This document shows, one piece after another, positions 1 to 8,147 of a stretch of DNA of 12,886 bases. The stretch lies in contig DEQS01000015.1 of the NCBI GenBank assembly GCA_002360555.1, forward strand, positions 1-12,886, in the 5' to 3' direction. This DNA comes from Chloracidobacterium sp. UBA3360. GTDB lineage: Bacteria > Acidobacteriota > Blastocatellia > Pyrinomonadales > Pyrinomonadaceae. A program made the position numbers and the translations under genes. Numbering within the stretch: the first letter of the stretch is position 1; every line of letters begins with the position of its first letter. Under the pieces are notes generated by a model. That model made no database searches. It saw nothing but the letters and a program-made list of their open reading frames with translations, and was not told the DNA's origin.

Positions 1-58
1 TTCGAACTGCGATTTAACTAGATTCCTGTATACTTTGATACAATCCGCCACGCGGCAT

Positions 59-79
59 AACTGTCAGAATTAACAGGTT
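59..79. promoter_or_regulatory. Copy 1 of shared palindromic motif
   Basis: The core CTGTCAGAATTAACAG is at 61-76, preceded by AA at 59-60 and followed by GGTT up to 80. GCGG lies just to the left at 52-55. Its orientation matches the other four copies. It lies 76 bases before the ATG of the small plus-strand ORF at 153. On the minus strand it points off the left edge of the window, so it could instead serve a minus-strand gene that is not visible. The binding protein is unknown. Confidence 0.7.
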
Positions 80-152
80 TCGAAACGACGCGAGCCAACC
101 GACGCGGTGGTCTGCGAATCCAACCGCTTCAGCTTCTAGTTATGATCAAAAT

Positions 153-368
153 ATGACTGCAGAAAATAACGAAATGGTCGAAAGGCTCAAAACCGCACTT
201 TCGGAGCGGAACCTCGACACACATGTCATTATTTTTGAGGATTGGGATCGCGATCTCGAGGTAGCCGAGGGCTCGACAAGAGCCAACATCAAGGCTGCGG
301 CGACCTCTCTGGGCTATCAGATCGGACGTGACGGTGCCCACTTGGTAATACTTACCAAAACCAGATAG
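153..368 (+). CDS. Small hypothetical protein, 71 aa
   Basis: I do not recognise this ORF. It starts at ATG 153 and ends at TAG 366-368. No clear Shine-Dalgarno sequence precedes it, which weakens the call. The product is soluble and charged, with no signal peptide or membrane segment. The first 20 residues look helical (MVERLKTALSER), the middle is acidic (EDWDRDLEVAEG), and the end (KAAATSLGYQIGRDGAHLVI) looks like a helix followed by a strand. It is the only probable plus-strand gene and converges on the histidine kinase, with a hairpin between their stop codons. Motif copy 1 lies 76 bases upstream. The protein-like composition favours a real gene, but it could be a chance ORF or a degraded fragment. 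Confidence 0.45.
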   Translation: MTAENNEMVERLKTALSERNLDTHVIIFEDWDRDLEVAEGSTRANIKAAATSLGYQIGRDGAHLVILTKTR

Positions 369-371
369 CGA

Positions 372-390
372 AACCGGACAATGTCCGGTT
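372..390. terminator. Hairpin between convergent genes
   Basis: A perfect 8-bp inverted repeat, AACCGGAC and GTCCGGTT, with a 3-base loop sits between the stop of the small plus-strand ORF (368) and the stop of the histidine kinase (408). The position fits a bidirectional terminator. No clear T-run follows on the plus strand, so intrinsic termination is uncertain. Confidence 0.45.
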
Positions 391-407
391 GCATCACCTA
401 AGATCGA

Positions 408-2180
408 TCAATTGGTCCGCTCCGAAGTTCCTTTTAACGGAATACTGACGGTGATCTTAGTACCCGCGCTTTCGCGCGACTCTATTGAAAGAGTGCCGTT
501 TAGGTATCTGACGCGTTCACTCATACTGATCAGCCCGAGGGACTCTTTTCCCGTTTCATTTTCCGGGTTAAAACCACACCCGTTATCTGAAACCACTAAC
601 CGCACCTCGTCGCCGGCCACATCAATTTTCACAGTGGCCAAACTCGCACCGCTATGCTTTTGGATATTCTGCAGTGATTCCTGAGTCACGCGATAAAGAC
701 ACAGCGAAATATCATTCGACAGCGACCGCGGGACATTTTCGGCATCGAACGCAACCTTTAATCTATGAGCGGCCGTTATTTCACGGCAAAATCCACGCAA
801 CGCCGCCTCTAACCCGAGCTGGCCGAGCTTTGACGGATGCAGCTCGTGCGAAATGCGGTGCACGTCCGACGACAACCCCTGGATCTGAGCGGTAAGGTCG
901 GTAACTTTCTTTTTGACGGCTGCCGGTTCGGCTGATTCCCGTCCGAGCACCTCAAGCTGGATCGACAACAACGCCAGACTCTGGCTAAAATCGTCGTGCA
1001 GTTCACGGGCGATGCGAGCCCGTTCCGATTCTTGTGCCCCGAACATCCTTCCGCTCAGGTCGTGAGCAGCCTCTTCGGCCAGCTTACGTTTGGTAATATC
1101 GACCGAGGCTCCTCGTAATCGAACCGGTATCCCATCTTCAAAATCGATCTTGCCCCGCGAACCGATCCATCTGATCTCGCCGCTTCGCAACAAGACGCGG
1201 TATTCAGTTTCGTACTCCCCGATCCGCTTTTCGGCATCAATCAGAGCATTGGCCACCCGTTCGCGATCGGCGGGATAAATTCTTTGCAAATAATCCCTGA
1301 AAGTTATCTTCTCTTCGAGATCAAACTCGAAAAGCTCGTGCCATTTCTCACTAGCCTGGATGGTCTCCTCACCAATTAGCCTTGTCCAGATGCCAACGTT
1401 TGCGGCACTCGCTGACAGAGCCATTTGCCGCTGGTTTTCGTTTAGCTCTGACCTACTCGCCGTAAGATCGTCCGATAGCTGTCCGGCGCGCTGGACATCA
1501 CGAGAAATTTCATACCCCATCGCAATGATTATTCCCAAAAAGAACGGGCTCGAAAACAAAGGCAATGCGACGATTCCCCATAAGATGAATACCGCCATCC
1601 CAAGCCCGGTCAAGGAAAAAATGAACAGGCTCGCACCGACCGTGAGCGCCCGTCGCCGGTCGCCGCGCCGCCAGACCTCGATAATGGCATCGACCGAAAA
1701 GAGCATAAAAAACAGCAGGCTTATCTGACCGAGCAACATCCAAGGGTTAGCGATGCCGACAGCAACTGAAAGCGGTTCTCCGAGAATGTTGACGTGATCG
1801 AGCGAGGTGACCTCGTGATAATTGAGATTTCCGGCCGAGGCAAAGTTAGCGATCAAGGCGAGAGTCCGAAATAGCGTCAAACACCATAATACCCAGCGTC
1901 GTCCGGCGTTGAGATATAAATGCACAAACCAAGCCGTCGGGACGACCACTAACCAAACGAAAATATGAGCCCAGCGCATTAGCTGAAGATGCTCAGCCGG
2001 GCTGGCCGCCTGCATCAATGCACGCTCAAACAATGCATAACAGGCGAGCCCAAACGAAGCGACCGTAAAAATGATATGCGTCAAACGGTCGCGTTTCTGA
2101 AAACACATCCTAAGATGGATTGCTCCCAGCGTCGCAGCCGACCCGGATACGATCAACATGCCGTCAGTTACAAGATTCAT
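408..2180 (-). CDS. 7TM-PAS sensor histidine kinase (HisKA_3 / NarL-partner type)
   Basis: The 590-aa protein is a membrane sensor kinase. Residues about 5-225 hold several hydrophobic helices resembling the 7TM input region found before many histidine kinases. A short linker leads to a PAS fold of the PAS_3 type at about 252-366, ending in the usual RLRGASVDITKRK. A HisKA_3 dimerisation and phosphoacceptor domain follows, with ERARIARELHDD placing the phosphorylated His at 395. The HATPase_c domain shows ESLQNIQKHS (N-box, about 501-510), DNGCGF (about 532-537) and LGL near 548. This architecture normally phosphorylates a NarL/FixJ-type response regulator, but none is visible in the window. 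The ATG at 2180 has a poor ribosome site: GGAG lies about 24 bases upstream. The second Met, at residue 8, is an alternative start. The gene begins 58 bases after the nucleotidase stop and may be co-transcribed with it. The signal sensed is unknown. Confidence 0.92.
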   Translation of the reverse strand: MNLVTDGMLIVSGSAATLGAIHLRMCFQKRDRLTHIIFTVASFGLACYALFERALMQAASPAEHLQLMRWAHIFVWLVVVPTAWFVHLYLNAGRRWVLWCLTLFRTLALIANFASAGNLNYHEVTSLDHVNILGEPLSVAVGIANPWMLLGQISLLFFMLFSVDAIIEVWRRGDRRRALTVGASLFIFSLTGLGMAVFILWGIVALPLFSSPFFLGIIIAMGYEISRDVQRAGQLSDDLTASRSELNENQRQMALSASAANVGIWTRLIGEETIQASEKWHELFEFDLEEKITFRDYLQRIYPADRERVANALIDAEKRIGEYETEYRVLLRSGEIRWIGSRGKIDFEDGIPVRLRGASVDITKRKLAEEAAHDLSGRMFGAQESERARIARELHDDFSQSLALLSIQLEVLGRESAEPAAVKKKVTDLTAQIQGLSSDVHRISHELHPSKLGQLGLEAALRGFCREITAAHRLKVAFDAENVPRSLSNDISLCLYRVTQESLQNIQKHSGASLATVKIDVAGDEVRLVVSDNGCGFNPENETGKESLGLISMSERVRYLNGTLSIESRESAGTKITVSIPLKGTSERTN

Positions 2181-2238
2181 CGAATTTAACGAGTATGTTA
2201 GTAACTCCTACCGATGTCAATACAGTTCACGAGGAGCG

Positions 2239-4050
2239 TTAGCCCGCCGCTATCGCACGAACCTCAGCTGCACGTTCATCGACGGGAATGATAGGCAATT
2301 CGTTCCCATCTGCAACAGGTAAGCGCCGAAGGTGATCCATGATCGATTGCCACTCCTTGATCTCGCGCAAATTGCCGTCCGCCCCTTCCGTCGCAACGCT
2401 CGCGGTGTCGGTCGTACCTTTTGGCGGCATGAGTTGTGCGGTGCTGCTGCGCGGTGTGTCGAGAGCGTCAGATTTTGAAGTGAGCGGCGTACCGTCCTTT
2501 TTCTTTGGTTCGAGCGACAGCGCTCCTTTGGTGTATTTAGGTATGGCCACAAGGATCTGGCCGACCATCAGAGGACATGTCAGGCTGTAAAGCTTGTCGT
2601 CGCTTCCACTAATATCGATCGGCGAATATCCGCGGTCGATGTCCCCGAGCTCGATAGCAGTTACGACGTCAAACATCGGCCGCGACATATCGTAACGAAA
2701 TCTAAGCCCCGACGTGCGAGGAAAATACTCCCCCGGATGCGCCGGACTGTCCACCAAAAAAAACTCGAGCAGGTTCTTGAGATCCGGACCGGTGAAATAT
2801 CCCGTCACAAGAGCACTCCCGGCAGTCATATCAACTACGCCTCCGCCAAGCGGAGCAACCGCAAACACATCATAAACCGTCTGAATACCGTTCTTTCCCC
2901 GCGTCAGCGGTGCACGGACCATACCGTTCACCGTAAAGCCGATATCAGCCTTTGTCGCGTGCCTGTGTGCGTCGGTGATGAAATTGGCAAGGATCGTCCC
3001 CGCCGCGATGTCCTTAAATGTATTTGGCAGGTCCTGTGAGATGACCGCCAGCGGTTCGTCAACGCTATACCCGCGCGACGCGAAAACGGCGGACGTCACG
3101 CCCACCTTGAGCTTTTCGATCTCGTCGCCTATCGCCGGGTCGCCCGCGACGGTGTCGTCGATCGGGTGCAGACGGTACGACTCGACCGTCAGCCTATCGC
3201 CGTCGATCGAAATGACAAGCTCACCTAGGTTCTTGCTTTCAAGCCCGGTCTGGACGACCGGTGTTCGGCCATTTACGATGATCGCCTCAGTTAGTGACGT
3301 GTGGCTGTGGCCGCCGATCACAATGTCGATCTCAGGGACCGCTTTTGCCAATTCAACATCATCGCCGCGGTCATATTTTCCGTCCGGCCCCTTGACCACG
3401 CCGCCGTGGCTGAGGCCGATGACGACATCGACCTTTTCTGTTTCGCGAAGGATCGCCGCCATCTTCGCACCCGTTTCAATTGCGTCGTCAAACGTCACCG
3501 CACCGGCTCCGCCCGTATACATCGTCGCCTCTTTACCAAGCACGCCAAACAGCCCAAATCGAATGCCGCCACGCTCGATCACCGTGTACCTGCGGAGAAT
3601 ATTGTCGTCAAACAGCTTCCTAAGGCCGTCGATAGACGCGTCTGCGGCTGTGACATTGGAGTTCGAAGGAAGTATCGCCGGAACGCGGCCCGCCTTGCTC
3701 GCAATGCTGATCGAGCTTGCGAGCCCGTCTGGGCCGAGGTCAAATTCATGATTGCCAAACGTCGTCGCGTCGTAACCCATCATACCCATCAATTGCAGCT
3801 CGCCGCCGATCTCGCGCGTCGCCGCACCAAACGGCGTACCCATGCTGTAATCTCCAGCGTCAAGCGTTAGCACGGGCCCCGTGTCGGACAGTTCCGCCCG
3901 ACGTTTAGCGATCAGAGCTCCAAGCCGCGCGTATCCTCCCCGCGTCGCGTCGTCGTTAAGGGTAAACGGCGTATAATCCGCGGAAGGCCCCATACCGATA
4001 AAGCTCGAATGCATGTCGTTTGTATGCAAAATGGTAAATGTTGCTTTCAC
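2239..4050 (-). CDS. 5'-nucleotidase / metallophosphoesterase family (UshA-like), cytoplasmic form
   Basis: This is a 603-aa two-domain enzyme of the family that hydrolyses nucleotides, UDP-sugars or cyclic nucleotides. The metallophosphatase domain carries the expected metal ligands: NDMH (D12, H14), LDAGD (D64), GNHEFD (N100, H101, E102), GLSHGG (H215) and GGHSH (H248, H250). The C-terminal 5'-nucleotidase domain follows from about residue 330. I chose the GTG at 4050 because CTGGAG sits eight bases upstream and the homologous start (TFTILHTNDMHSS) is immediately there. An in-frame ATG at 4101 would add 17 residues that overlap a small upstream ORF. Family members are usually exported, but neither start gives a signal peptide, so a cytoplasmic role is likely. 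The last 100 residues hold a low-complexity linker rich in Ser, Thr and Pro. Substrate is not predictable. Confidence 0.9.
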   Translation of the reverse strand: MKATFTILHTNDMHSSFIGMGPSADYTPFTLNDDATRGGYARLGALIAKRRAELSDTGPVLTLDAGDYSMGTPFGAATREIGGELQLMGMMGYDATTFGNHEFDLGPDGLASSISIASKAGRVPAILPSNSNVTAADASIDGLRKLFDDNILRRYTVIERGGIRFGLFGVLGKEATMYTGGAGAVTFDDAIETGAKMAAILRETEKVDVVIGLSHGGVVKGPDGKYDRGDDVELAKAVPEIDIVIGGHSHTSLTEAIIVNGRTPVVQTGLESKNLGELVISIDGDRLTVESYRLHPIDDTVAGDPAIGDEIEKLKVGVTSAVFASRGYSVDEPLAVISQDLPNTFKDIAAGTILANFITDAHRHATKADIGFTVNGMVRAPLTRGKNGIQTVYDVFAVAPLGGGVVDMTAGSALVTGYFTGPDLKNLLEFFLVDSPAHPGEYFPRTSGLRFRYDMSRPMFDVVTAIELGDIDRGYSPIDISGSDDKLYSLTCPLMVGQILVAIPKYTKGALSLEPKKKDGTPLTSKSDALDTPRSSTAQLMPPKGTTDTASVATEGADGNLREIKEWQSIMDHLRRLPVADGNELPIIPVDERAAEVRAIAAG

Positions 4051-4067
4051 GTGTTTTCTCCAGTTTT

Positions 4068-4166
4068 TTAGTGGGTATGGATGATCGTCCGTATGATCCA
4101 TGTCAGCGACCCGGCAACGCAGATAACCGCTCCCATCAAAAGCCTTACCCGATCTCTCGTTCTCAT
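4068..4166 (-). CDS. Possible single-span membrane peptide, 32 aa
   Basis: A short minus-strand ORF starts at ATG 4166 and ends at TAA 4068-4070, 17 bases before the nucleotidase GTG. The peptide has a basic start (MRTRDRVRLL), one hydrophobic segment (GAVICVAGSLTWII) and a His-rich tail. GGAGG at 4178-4182 is 11 bases before the ATG and only 5 bases before an in-frame TTG at 4172, so TTG may be the start. The same frame stays open further upstream and reads protein-like (EDDITSFTDDPEARLY), but I see no standard start codon there. Motif copy 2 lies 86 bases upstream, so this ORF would be the first gene of the nucleotidase transcript. It could anchor or partner the nucleotidase, or be a leader; that is speculation. 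Confidence 0.4.
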   Translation of the reverse strand: MRTRDRVRLLMGAVICVAGSLTWIIRTIIHTH

Positions 4167-4250
4167 ATACAAACGTGCCTCCGGATCGTCCGTAAAGGAG
4201 GTAATGTCATCCTCAACGCATACATTTTGTGATAAGTCGCGTAGGTGCGG

Positions 4251-4270
4251 AACTGTCAGAATTTACAGGT
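4251..4270. promoter_or_regulatory. Copy 2 of shared palindromic motif
   Basis: The core CTGTCAGAATTTACAG is at 4253-4268, with AA before and GT after. GCGG lies immediately to the left. It sits between the methyltransferase stop (4282) and the small-peptide start (4166). It is 86 bases upstream of that ATG and about 200 upstream of the nucleotidase GTG. One base differs from copy 1, in the spacer/right arm. Confidence 0.7.
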
Positions 4271-4281
4271 GTGAAGAAGGA

Positions 4282-5499
4282 TCATGACCGGCCTGAGGCG
4301 TCGAACACCACCTGGTCGTACAACCAGAGTTTCTGGAAAAACTCGCTAGCAACATTAGGTGATATGTCTGTCGCGATCTCGCCGATCGTGCGTACTCCGT
4401 TGATCGCCTCAACCATCCGCTTTTCGTCGGCGGATATCGGCAAGTAGATATCACGGTAAGTGTGCGTCCGGTTAATAAGCACTCCGGCGGCACCGTCAGG
4501 CAGGCGTTCTTCGACACAGATCGTGTCGGGCAGCCGGATCGGGACATAGCCCAGCCATCTGTCGCCGGAAAGGTCGATACTAGTTTCGTCAGCATCGTCG
4601 CGGTAAGCAATAAAGCTGTGCGTCACCATCGTGCCACGAAACAGTTCGATGGAGGCATATTGCTCGGCGGGTGAAAGCCGTGACAAACGCCCGGCCTGCG
4701 GCAGTTGAGCGATCACACCGCAGTTTGGCGAATACGGAGCCTGCTGCAGCCAGCGGCCAAATCTCATCCCGCCACGGCCAAGAAACTCGAACACCTGCGG
4801 CACAGAATACGCCCTGTCCTGCGGGTGCAGCAGTGCATCGGCAAGGGCCGCCTCGTGTCTAAAGTCTGGTGCCTCGCGAAGCAATGTTTCCAGCGGATGA
4901 CCCGGCGGTAGTGAGCCTAGAGCGGTTATCAGGTCGCGAATCCCTTCATCCGTTGCCGTGATCCCGAGCCGGCGGCAAAATTCTTGCAGCATATATATGC
5001 CTGTCCGTCCGTACGGCGCGTAGAGCATCATATACATTGCTCCGCCAGGCTTTAGAACGTCACGCAAAGCCGCGAGTCCTGCGTCCGGATCGGGCAGATG
5101 ATGCAAAACGCCGGTGCTGACCACCTTATCAAACGTCGATCCCAATTCCGTCGCACGTTCGACCGGCAGTTGATGGAGAGTAAGATTGTCTAAACTGTAT
5201 TTTTTTTTGAGTTCGGCCGTTGCGGCGATGCTCGTCGCGCTAAAGTCGATACCCGTTACCTTTGCATTTGGCCAGCGAATGGCGTGCTTCGCCGCCTGTG
5301 AGGTTCCGCATCCGGCAATCAATATCGTGTGGTCGTCAGAGAAAGGTTTTGCGGGCCAGAATAGATGAAAGTCCGCACGCAGCCGCCCACGGTCCTGCCA
5401 TCGCTCGCGATATTTATCGAGGCTCTCAACCGGACGCGGATAAGGGTAGCGTTCGTAAAAGTCCTGAACCTCACTACTATTGTGATCCTGATCGCTCAT
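4282..5499 (-). CDS. Class I SAM-dependent methyltransferase with PqqD-like C-terminal domain
   Basis: The product is a 405-aa methyltransferase. Near the N-terminus is DFYERYPYPRP, a motif seen at the start of many bacterial class I methyltransferases. The SAM-binding motif I is ILIAGCGTSQAA, the acidic end of strand 2 is VTGIDFS, and the motif near VLHHLPDPDAGLAALRDVLKPGG is the usual post-motif helix region. The last 70 residues (from about TYRDIYLPISADEKRMVEAI) look like a small PqqD-like winged-helix domain, which in other enzymes binds peptide substrates. This suggests a peptide or protein target, but the substrate is unknown. I took ATG 5499; ATG 5547 is also in frame and would add 16 basic residues. 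Neither has a good ribosome site. The shared motif is absent from its upstream gap, which instead carries a repeat-B copy. It lies downstream of the sulfatase and may be read through from it. Confidence 0.85.
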   Translation of the reverse strand: MSDQDHNSSEVQDFYERYPYPRPVESLDKYRERWQDRGRLRADFHLFWPAKPFSDDHTILIAGCGTSQAAKHAIRWPNAKVTGIDFSATSIAATAELKKKYSLDNLTLHQLPVERATELGSTFDKVVSTGVLHHLPDPDAGLAALRDVLKPGGAMYMMLYAPYGRTGIYMLQEFCRRLGITATDEGIRDLITALGSLPPGHPLETLLREAPDFRHEAALADALLHPQDRAYSVPQVFEFLGRGGMRFGRWLQQAPYSPNCGVIAQLPQAGRLSRLSPAEQYASIELFRGTMVTHSFIAYRDDADETSIDLSGDRWLGYVPIRLPDTICVEERLPDGAAGVLINRTHTYRDIYLPISADEKRMVEAINGVRTIGEIATDISPNVASEFFQKLWLYDQVVFDASGRS

Positions 5500-5603
5500 A
5501 TTAGACACGTTTTTGGAATTGATCTTCCTATTATGGCAGATTTTCATCGACTAGACGCGGAAAGGGCTCTGGCCGGGTTTAGTCACGCCGCGGCCAAAGC
5601 CTA

Positions 5604-5650
5604 CTTTCCAAATTGGAAAGCCCAAGCGGGGTGCCCGGACTTCCCAATTT
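5604..5650 (-). repeat. Dispersed repeat family B, copy 1
   Basis: This 47-base element begins with a perfect 17-bp palindrome at 5604-5620 (CTTTCCAA, A, TTGGAAAG). It continues with AAGCGGGGTGCC and ends with CCCAATTT, whose complement pairs again with the AAATTGG near its start. It lies 20 bases beyond the sulfatase stop codon and could act as a transcription terminator. A second copy with the same order of parts lies at 11821-11870. Confidence 0.65.
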
Positions 5651-5670
5651 AAGTTGATCAGACCAACGTA

Positions 5671-7155
5671 TTACTTACCGCTGGTGCCCGCGTTTACGAG
5701 CTTCTCGAGTACTTGGTCGAGCGAGAAGCTTCCGGCCTTTTGGCTTGGCGGAAACTCGATGAACGACTGGATATGTGCTGCTACATACTCCTGAGCCGGT
5801 ACCATCACGAAGACACGATCGACTCTCCAGTGCAGGTAATCCATGGCAGCCTGATCAGCATTTTCCCAGGGATCGGAACGAAGATTGAAGAGCTTGGGCA
5901 AGCGAAGCGTTACGAATGGCTCTTCCCATGCTTCCATTCCGTGAGCGCGCTGTTCCTGAAACACGATCTTCCATTGGTTGTAACGAAGTCCCACGAGCGA
6001 TCCGTCGTCGTTCCAATAGAAAAACTCCTGTCGAGGATCCTCTTCCTTGCCGGCGAGAGACCCCAGGATGTTATAGCCATCTAGGTGGACCTTAAAGGTC
6101 TTACCGTCAACGTCCATCCCCTTGAGCAGCTGCTCTTTGACATCCGGCACCCCGGCCGCTGCCAGCATGGTCGGAAGCATATCCTCGTGTGAATAGATCT
6201 CGTTGTTATACGTTCCCGGCTCGATCACACCCGGCCAGCGCATCGCACACGGAACGCGATAGCCGCCTTCCCAGTTCTCGTTCTTCTCACCGCGAAACGG
6301 TGTACAGCCGCCATCCGGCCAAGAGAATTCCTCGGCACCGTTATCGGTCGAGTACATAACGACCGTATTTTCGGCGAGTCCAAGTTCGTCCAGCTTGTCG
6401 AGGATCTGTCCGACGTGACCGTCATGCTCGACCATGCCGTCCGGATAGGTTCCAAGACCGGTGACGCCCTTACTCTCTTCTTTCAGGTGGGTAAAGATAT
6501 GCATACGGGTCGCGTTCCACCACAGGAAGAACGGTTTGTCCGATTTTGCAGCTTTTTCGAGATAATCAAGCGTTAAGGCAGTGACCTCTTCGTCTATCGT
6601 CTCCATACGCTTTTTGTTGAGCGGTCCGGTGCTCTCTATACGCTGCGTTCCGTCCTCGTTGGCCCAGCAATGGATGACACCACGGGTCGCATATTTTTCC
6701 TTCAGATCGTCCCGTTTGTAATAATCTTCGTTTTCCGGCTCCTGTTCTGCGTTGAGATGATAGAGCGAACCGAAAAATTCGTCGAATCCGTGCGCTGTCG
6801 GCAAAGTATCATCGGCGTCGCCGAGGTGATTCTTGCCGAACTGTGCAGTCATATATCCCTGAGCCTTGAGTAGCTCGGCGATCGTGACGTCACGGGCCTT
6901 GAGGCCTTCTTTGGCTCCGGGCAGGCCGACTTTGAGCATTCCCGTGCGGAATCCCGATTGGCCGGTAATAAAGCAAGCGCGTCCGGCGGTACAGCTCTGC
7001 TGGCCGTACCAATCCGTAAATAACGCACCCTCTTTCGCAATGCGATCGATATTCGGCGTCTGGTAGCCCATCATGCCGTGGTTATAAGCGCTGATGTTCC
7101 AGTAACCGATATCGTCGCCCCATAAAATGAGGAAATTTGGTTTTTTGTCTGACAT
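5671..7155 (-). CDS. Cys-type sulfatase (alkaline-phosphatase superfamily), no signal peptide
   Basis: The 494-aa protein is a type I sulfatase that hydrolyses sulfate esters. The N-terminus carries the calcium-binding Asp pair (LWGDD, D14 and D15). The sulfatase signature is SCTAGRA, with C55 as the residue to be oxidised to formylglycine and R59 as the partner. FGKNHLG (K108, H110), a His in TRMHIFTH (H219), and STDNGAEE (D271, N272) complete the expected active site; K291 follows. The length matches the family. The start at 7155 is supported by AAGGAG nine bases upstream. There is no signal peptide, so the enzyme is probably cytoplasmic, as in some Pseudomonas-type arylsulfatases. The radical SAM maturase at 8571-9986 is the obvious activator. 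Motif copy 3 lies 194 bases upstream. The natural substrate is unknown. Confidence 0.94.
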   Translation of the reverse strand: MSDKKPNFLILWGDDIGYWNISAYNHGMMGYQTPNIDRIAKEGALFTDWYGQQSCTAGRACFITGQSGFRTGMLKVGLPGAKEGLKARDVTIAELLKAQGYMTAQFGKNHLGDADDTLPTAHGFDEFFGSLYHLNAEQEPENEDYYKRDDLKEKYATRGVIHCWANEDGTQRIESTGPLNKKRMETIDEEVTALTLDYLEKAAKSDKPFFLWWNATRMHIFTHLKEESKGVTGLGTYPDGMVEHDGHVGQILDKLDELGLAENTVVMYSTDNGAEEFSWPDGGCTPFRGEKNENWEGGYRVPCAMRWPGVIEPGTYNNEIYSHEDMLPTMLAAAGVPDVKEQLLKGMDVDGKTFKVHLDGYNILGSLAGKEEDPRQEFFYWNDDGSLVGLRYNQWKIVFQEQRAHGMEAWEEPFVTLRLPKLFNLRSDPWENADQAAMDYLHWRVDRVFVMVPAQEYVAAHIQSFIEFPPSQKAGSFSLDQVLEKLVNAGTSGK

Positions 7156-7451
7156 TTCTATTTACTCCTTACAGTTTATAAACTAACTAAGAACCTTCGA
7201 AACACGGGATAATTGCCTGTTAAAACCGCAACCCGTCCGGCTTCGCACATACTTAACAAATGGCCCGGCCACCCACGTTAAGCCTTCGGCGAAACGAATC
7301 TGATGAGCCAACGTAGCATCATTGTCAGTCAATAAAAGGAAGCGGGTAACTGTCAGAATTGACAGGTTGGAAAGAAAAAAGTGCAGCTTAGAATGAGTGC
7401 GGAAACTACGGGCCACGATCCAAAGAGTCGAATAAGGTCTCGGCCCCGGGT
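7156..7451. other. Intergenic leader of the sulfatase gene
   Basis: This 296-base gap between the DUF502 remnant and the sulfatase contains motif copy 3 and a long untranslated leader. On the minus strand a 14-codon ORF with a hydrophobic stretch (MMLRWLIRFVSPKA) begins shortly after the motif; I cannot tell whether it is translated. I see no strong hairpin or riboswitch here. Confidence 0.4.
7348..7368. promoter_or_regulatory. Copy 3 of shared palindromic motif
   Basis: The core CTGTCAGAATTGACAG at 7350-7365 is the most symmetric copy: arms CTGTCA and TGACAG flank the spacer GAAT. AAC precedes and GGTT follows. AAGCGGGT sits to the left. It is 194 bases upstream of the sulfatase ATG at 7155. 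Confidence 0.75.
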
Positions 7452-7976
7452 CTATTCCGGTGTGTATGTGGACGTGGGTGATTCCTGATGGGTTTTCGCA
7501 CGGGCAAAAAGTGCTTCCGTTCCCGCCCCGAATGCTCCCAGTACGCGGGCTACATCGCCGGCGTGAACATTTAGTTTCTCTACCATTCCGGCTTTGACTA
7601 TCTTTATGTTTCCTGAGATAGGACTGGGAGATCCGGGGAAAAATACGGTACATTCCCCTTCACCATTTTGTTCGATCATAAACCCGAACTGTTTGGTGTT
7701 ATCTATTTCTACTAGTACCGGAGTGCCGCGCGGGTCCTCTTCGTCGAAGAAAATTTGCCCGATTCGCCTGAGCATCCGATACAAAGGTATTTTGTCGAAC
7801 GATCGAGATAGCCACGATGTGAACGCTTTGCCGGGTGATGTTTTTACGAGTAGCCCAGTCAGAAAACACAGGAGGATAACGATTAAAAAAGATACTATAT
7901 CGGCGTAAGGCAGGGTTGCGAAGCGGTTATCAAGCAGAAAGCTCAGGTACGGCTTTATCGTACTCGTTAACAGCCC
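7452..7976 (-). pseudogene. 5'-truncated DUF502 membrane protein gene
   Basis: The open frame runs from just after TGA (7977-7979) to TAG (7452-7454), 174 codons. It matches the DUF502 family from its second membrane helix onward: a hydrophobic segment near residues 27-44 (IVILLCFLTGLLVK), then KIPLYRMLRRIGQIF, which corresponds to the family's RIP-L-x-x-IY region, and FFPGSPSPISGNIKIV, which corresponds to its VPTTPNPTSG region. The usual first helix is missing. The frame has no ATG or GTG before this region; its first usual start codon is TTG 7784, already past the membrane helix. I therefore call it a broken gene. The break coincides with an inverted repeat at 7982-8011 and a repeat-rich patch beyond. 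A non-standard start such as CTG is the alternative. DUF502 proteins are membrane proteins of unclear function. Confidence 0.65.
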
Positions 7977-7981
7977 TCAAG

Positions 7982-8011
7982 AAGAATCGGGGGTCAGGCC
8001 CTGCGATTCTT
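7982..8011. repeat. Inverted repeat at the DUF502 break point
   Basis: Perfect 8-bp arms AAGAATCG (7982-7989) and CGATTCTT (8004-8011) flank GGGGTCAGGCCC. A GGGGTCAGG-type hairpin of this kind is often seen at the edges of IS200/REP-associated elements, from memory. No transposase is visible next to it. Confidence 0.5.
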
Positions 8012-8147
8012 GAAAGAACTGGAACAGTTGATCCACAAACGCGAAGTTGAACCGCCATTGACAAGTTTTCTCACGTATTCGCTCCCGTCAGTTATCAAAT
8101 ACCGCTCCAAAAAGTATCTTTTCCAAAAAGTACGGACACAAAAACAG
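8012..8147 (+). other. Spacer with short protein-like frame, no gene assigned
   Basis: A plus-strand frame from TTG 8010 reads KELEQLIHKREVEPPLTSF and on into the 21-bp array, where it stops at 8255. I do not recognise it and see no ribosome site. It may be a remnant of whatever disrupted the DUF502 gene, or chance. Confidence 0.25.

Noticed and set aside
2975..3870. Two long plus-strand frames (258 and 189 codons) opposite the nucleotidase
   Set aside because: They are antisense to a gene with complete family motifs, have no recognisable domain and overlap each other in different frames.
4050..4101. Longer nucleotidase start at ATG 4101
   Set aside because: It would run through the stop region of the small upstream ORF and adds 17 residues unlike a signal peptide, while GTG 4050 has a well-spaced CTGGAG.
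4251..4270. Treating the motif copies as transcription terminators
   Set aside because: The arms are only six bases with imperfect pairing, no T-run follows, and the copies lie upstream of starts more consistently than after stops.
7183..7784. Minus-strand frame 7183-7653 overlapping the DUF502 remnant
   Set aside because: It lies in another frame of the DUF502 remnant, whose residues match a known family, and continues into the motif-bearing leader.
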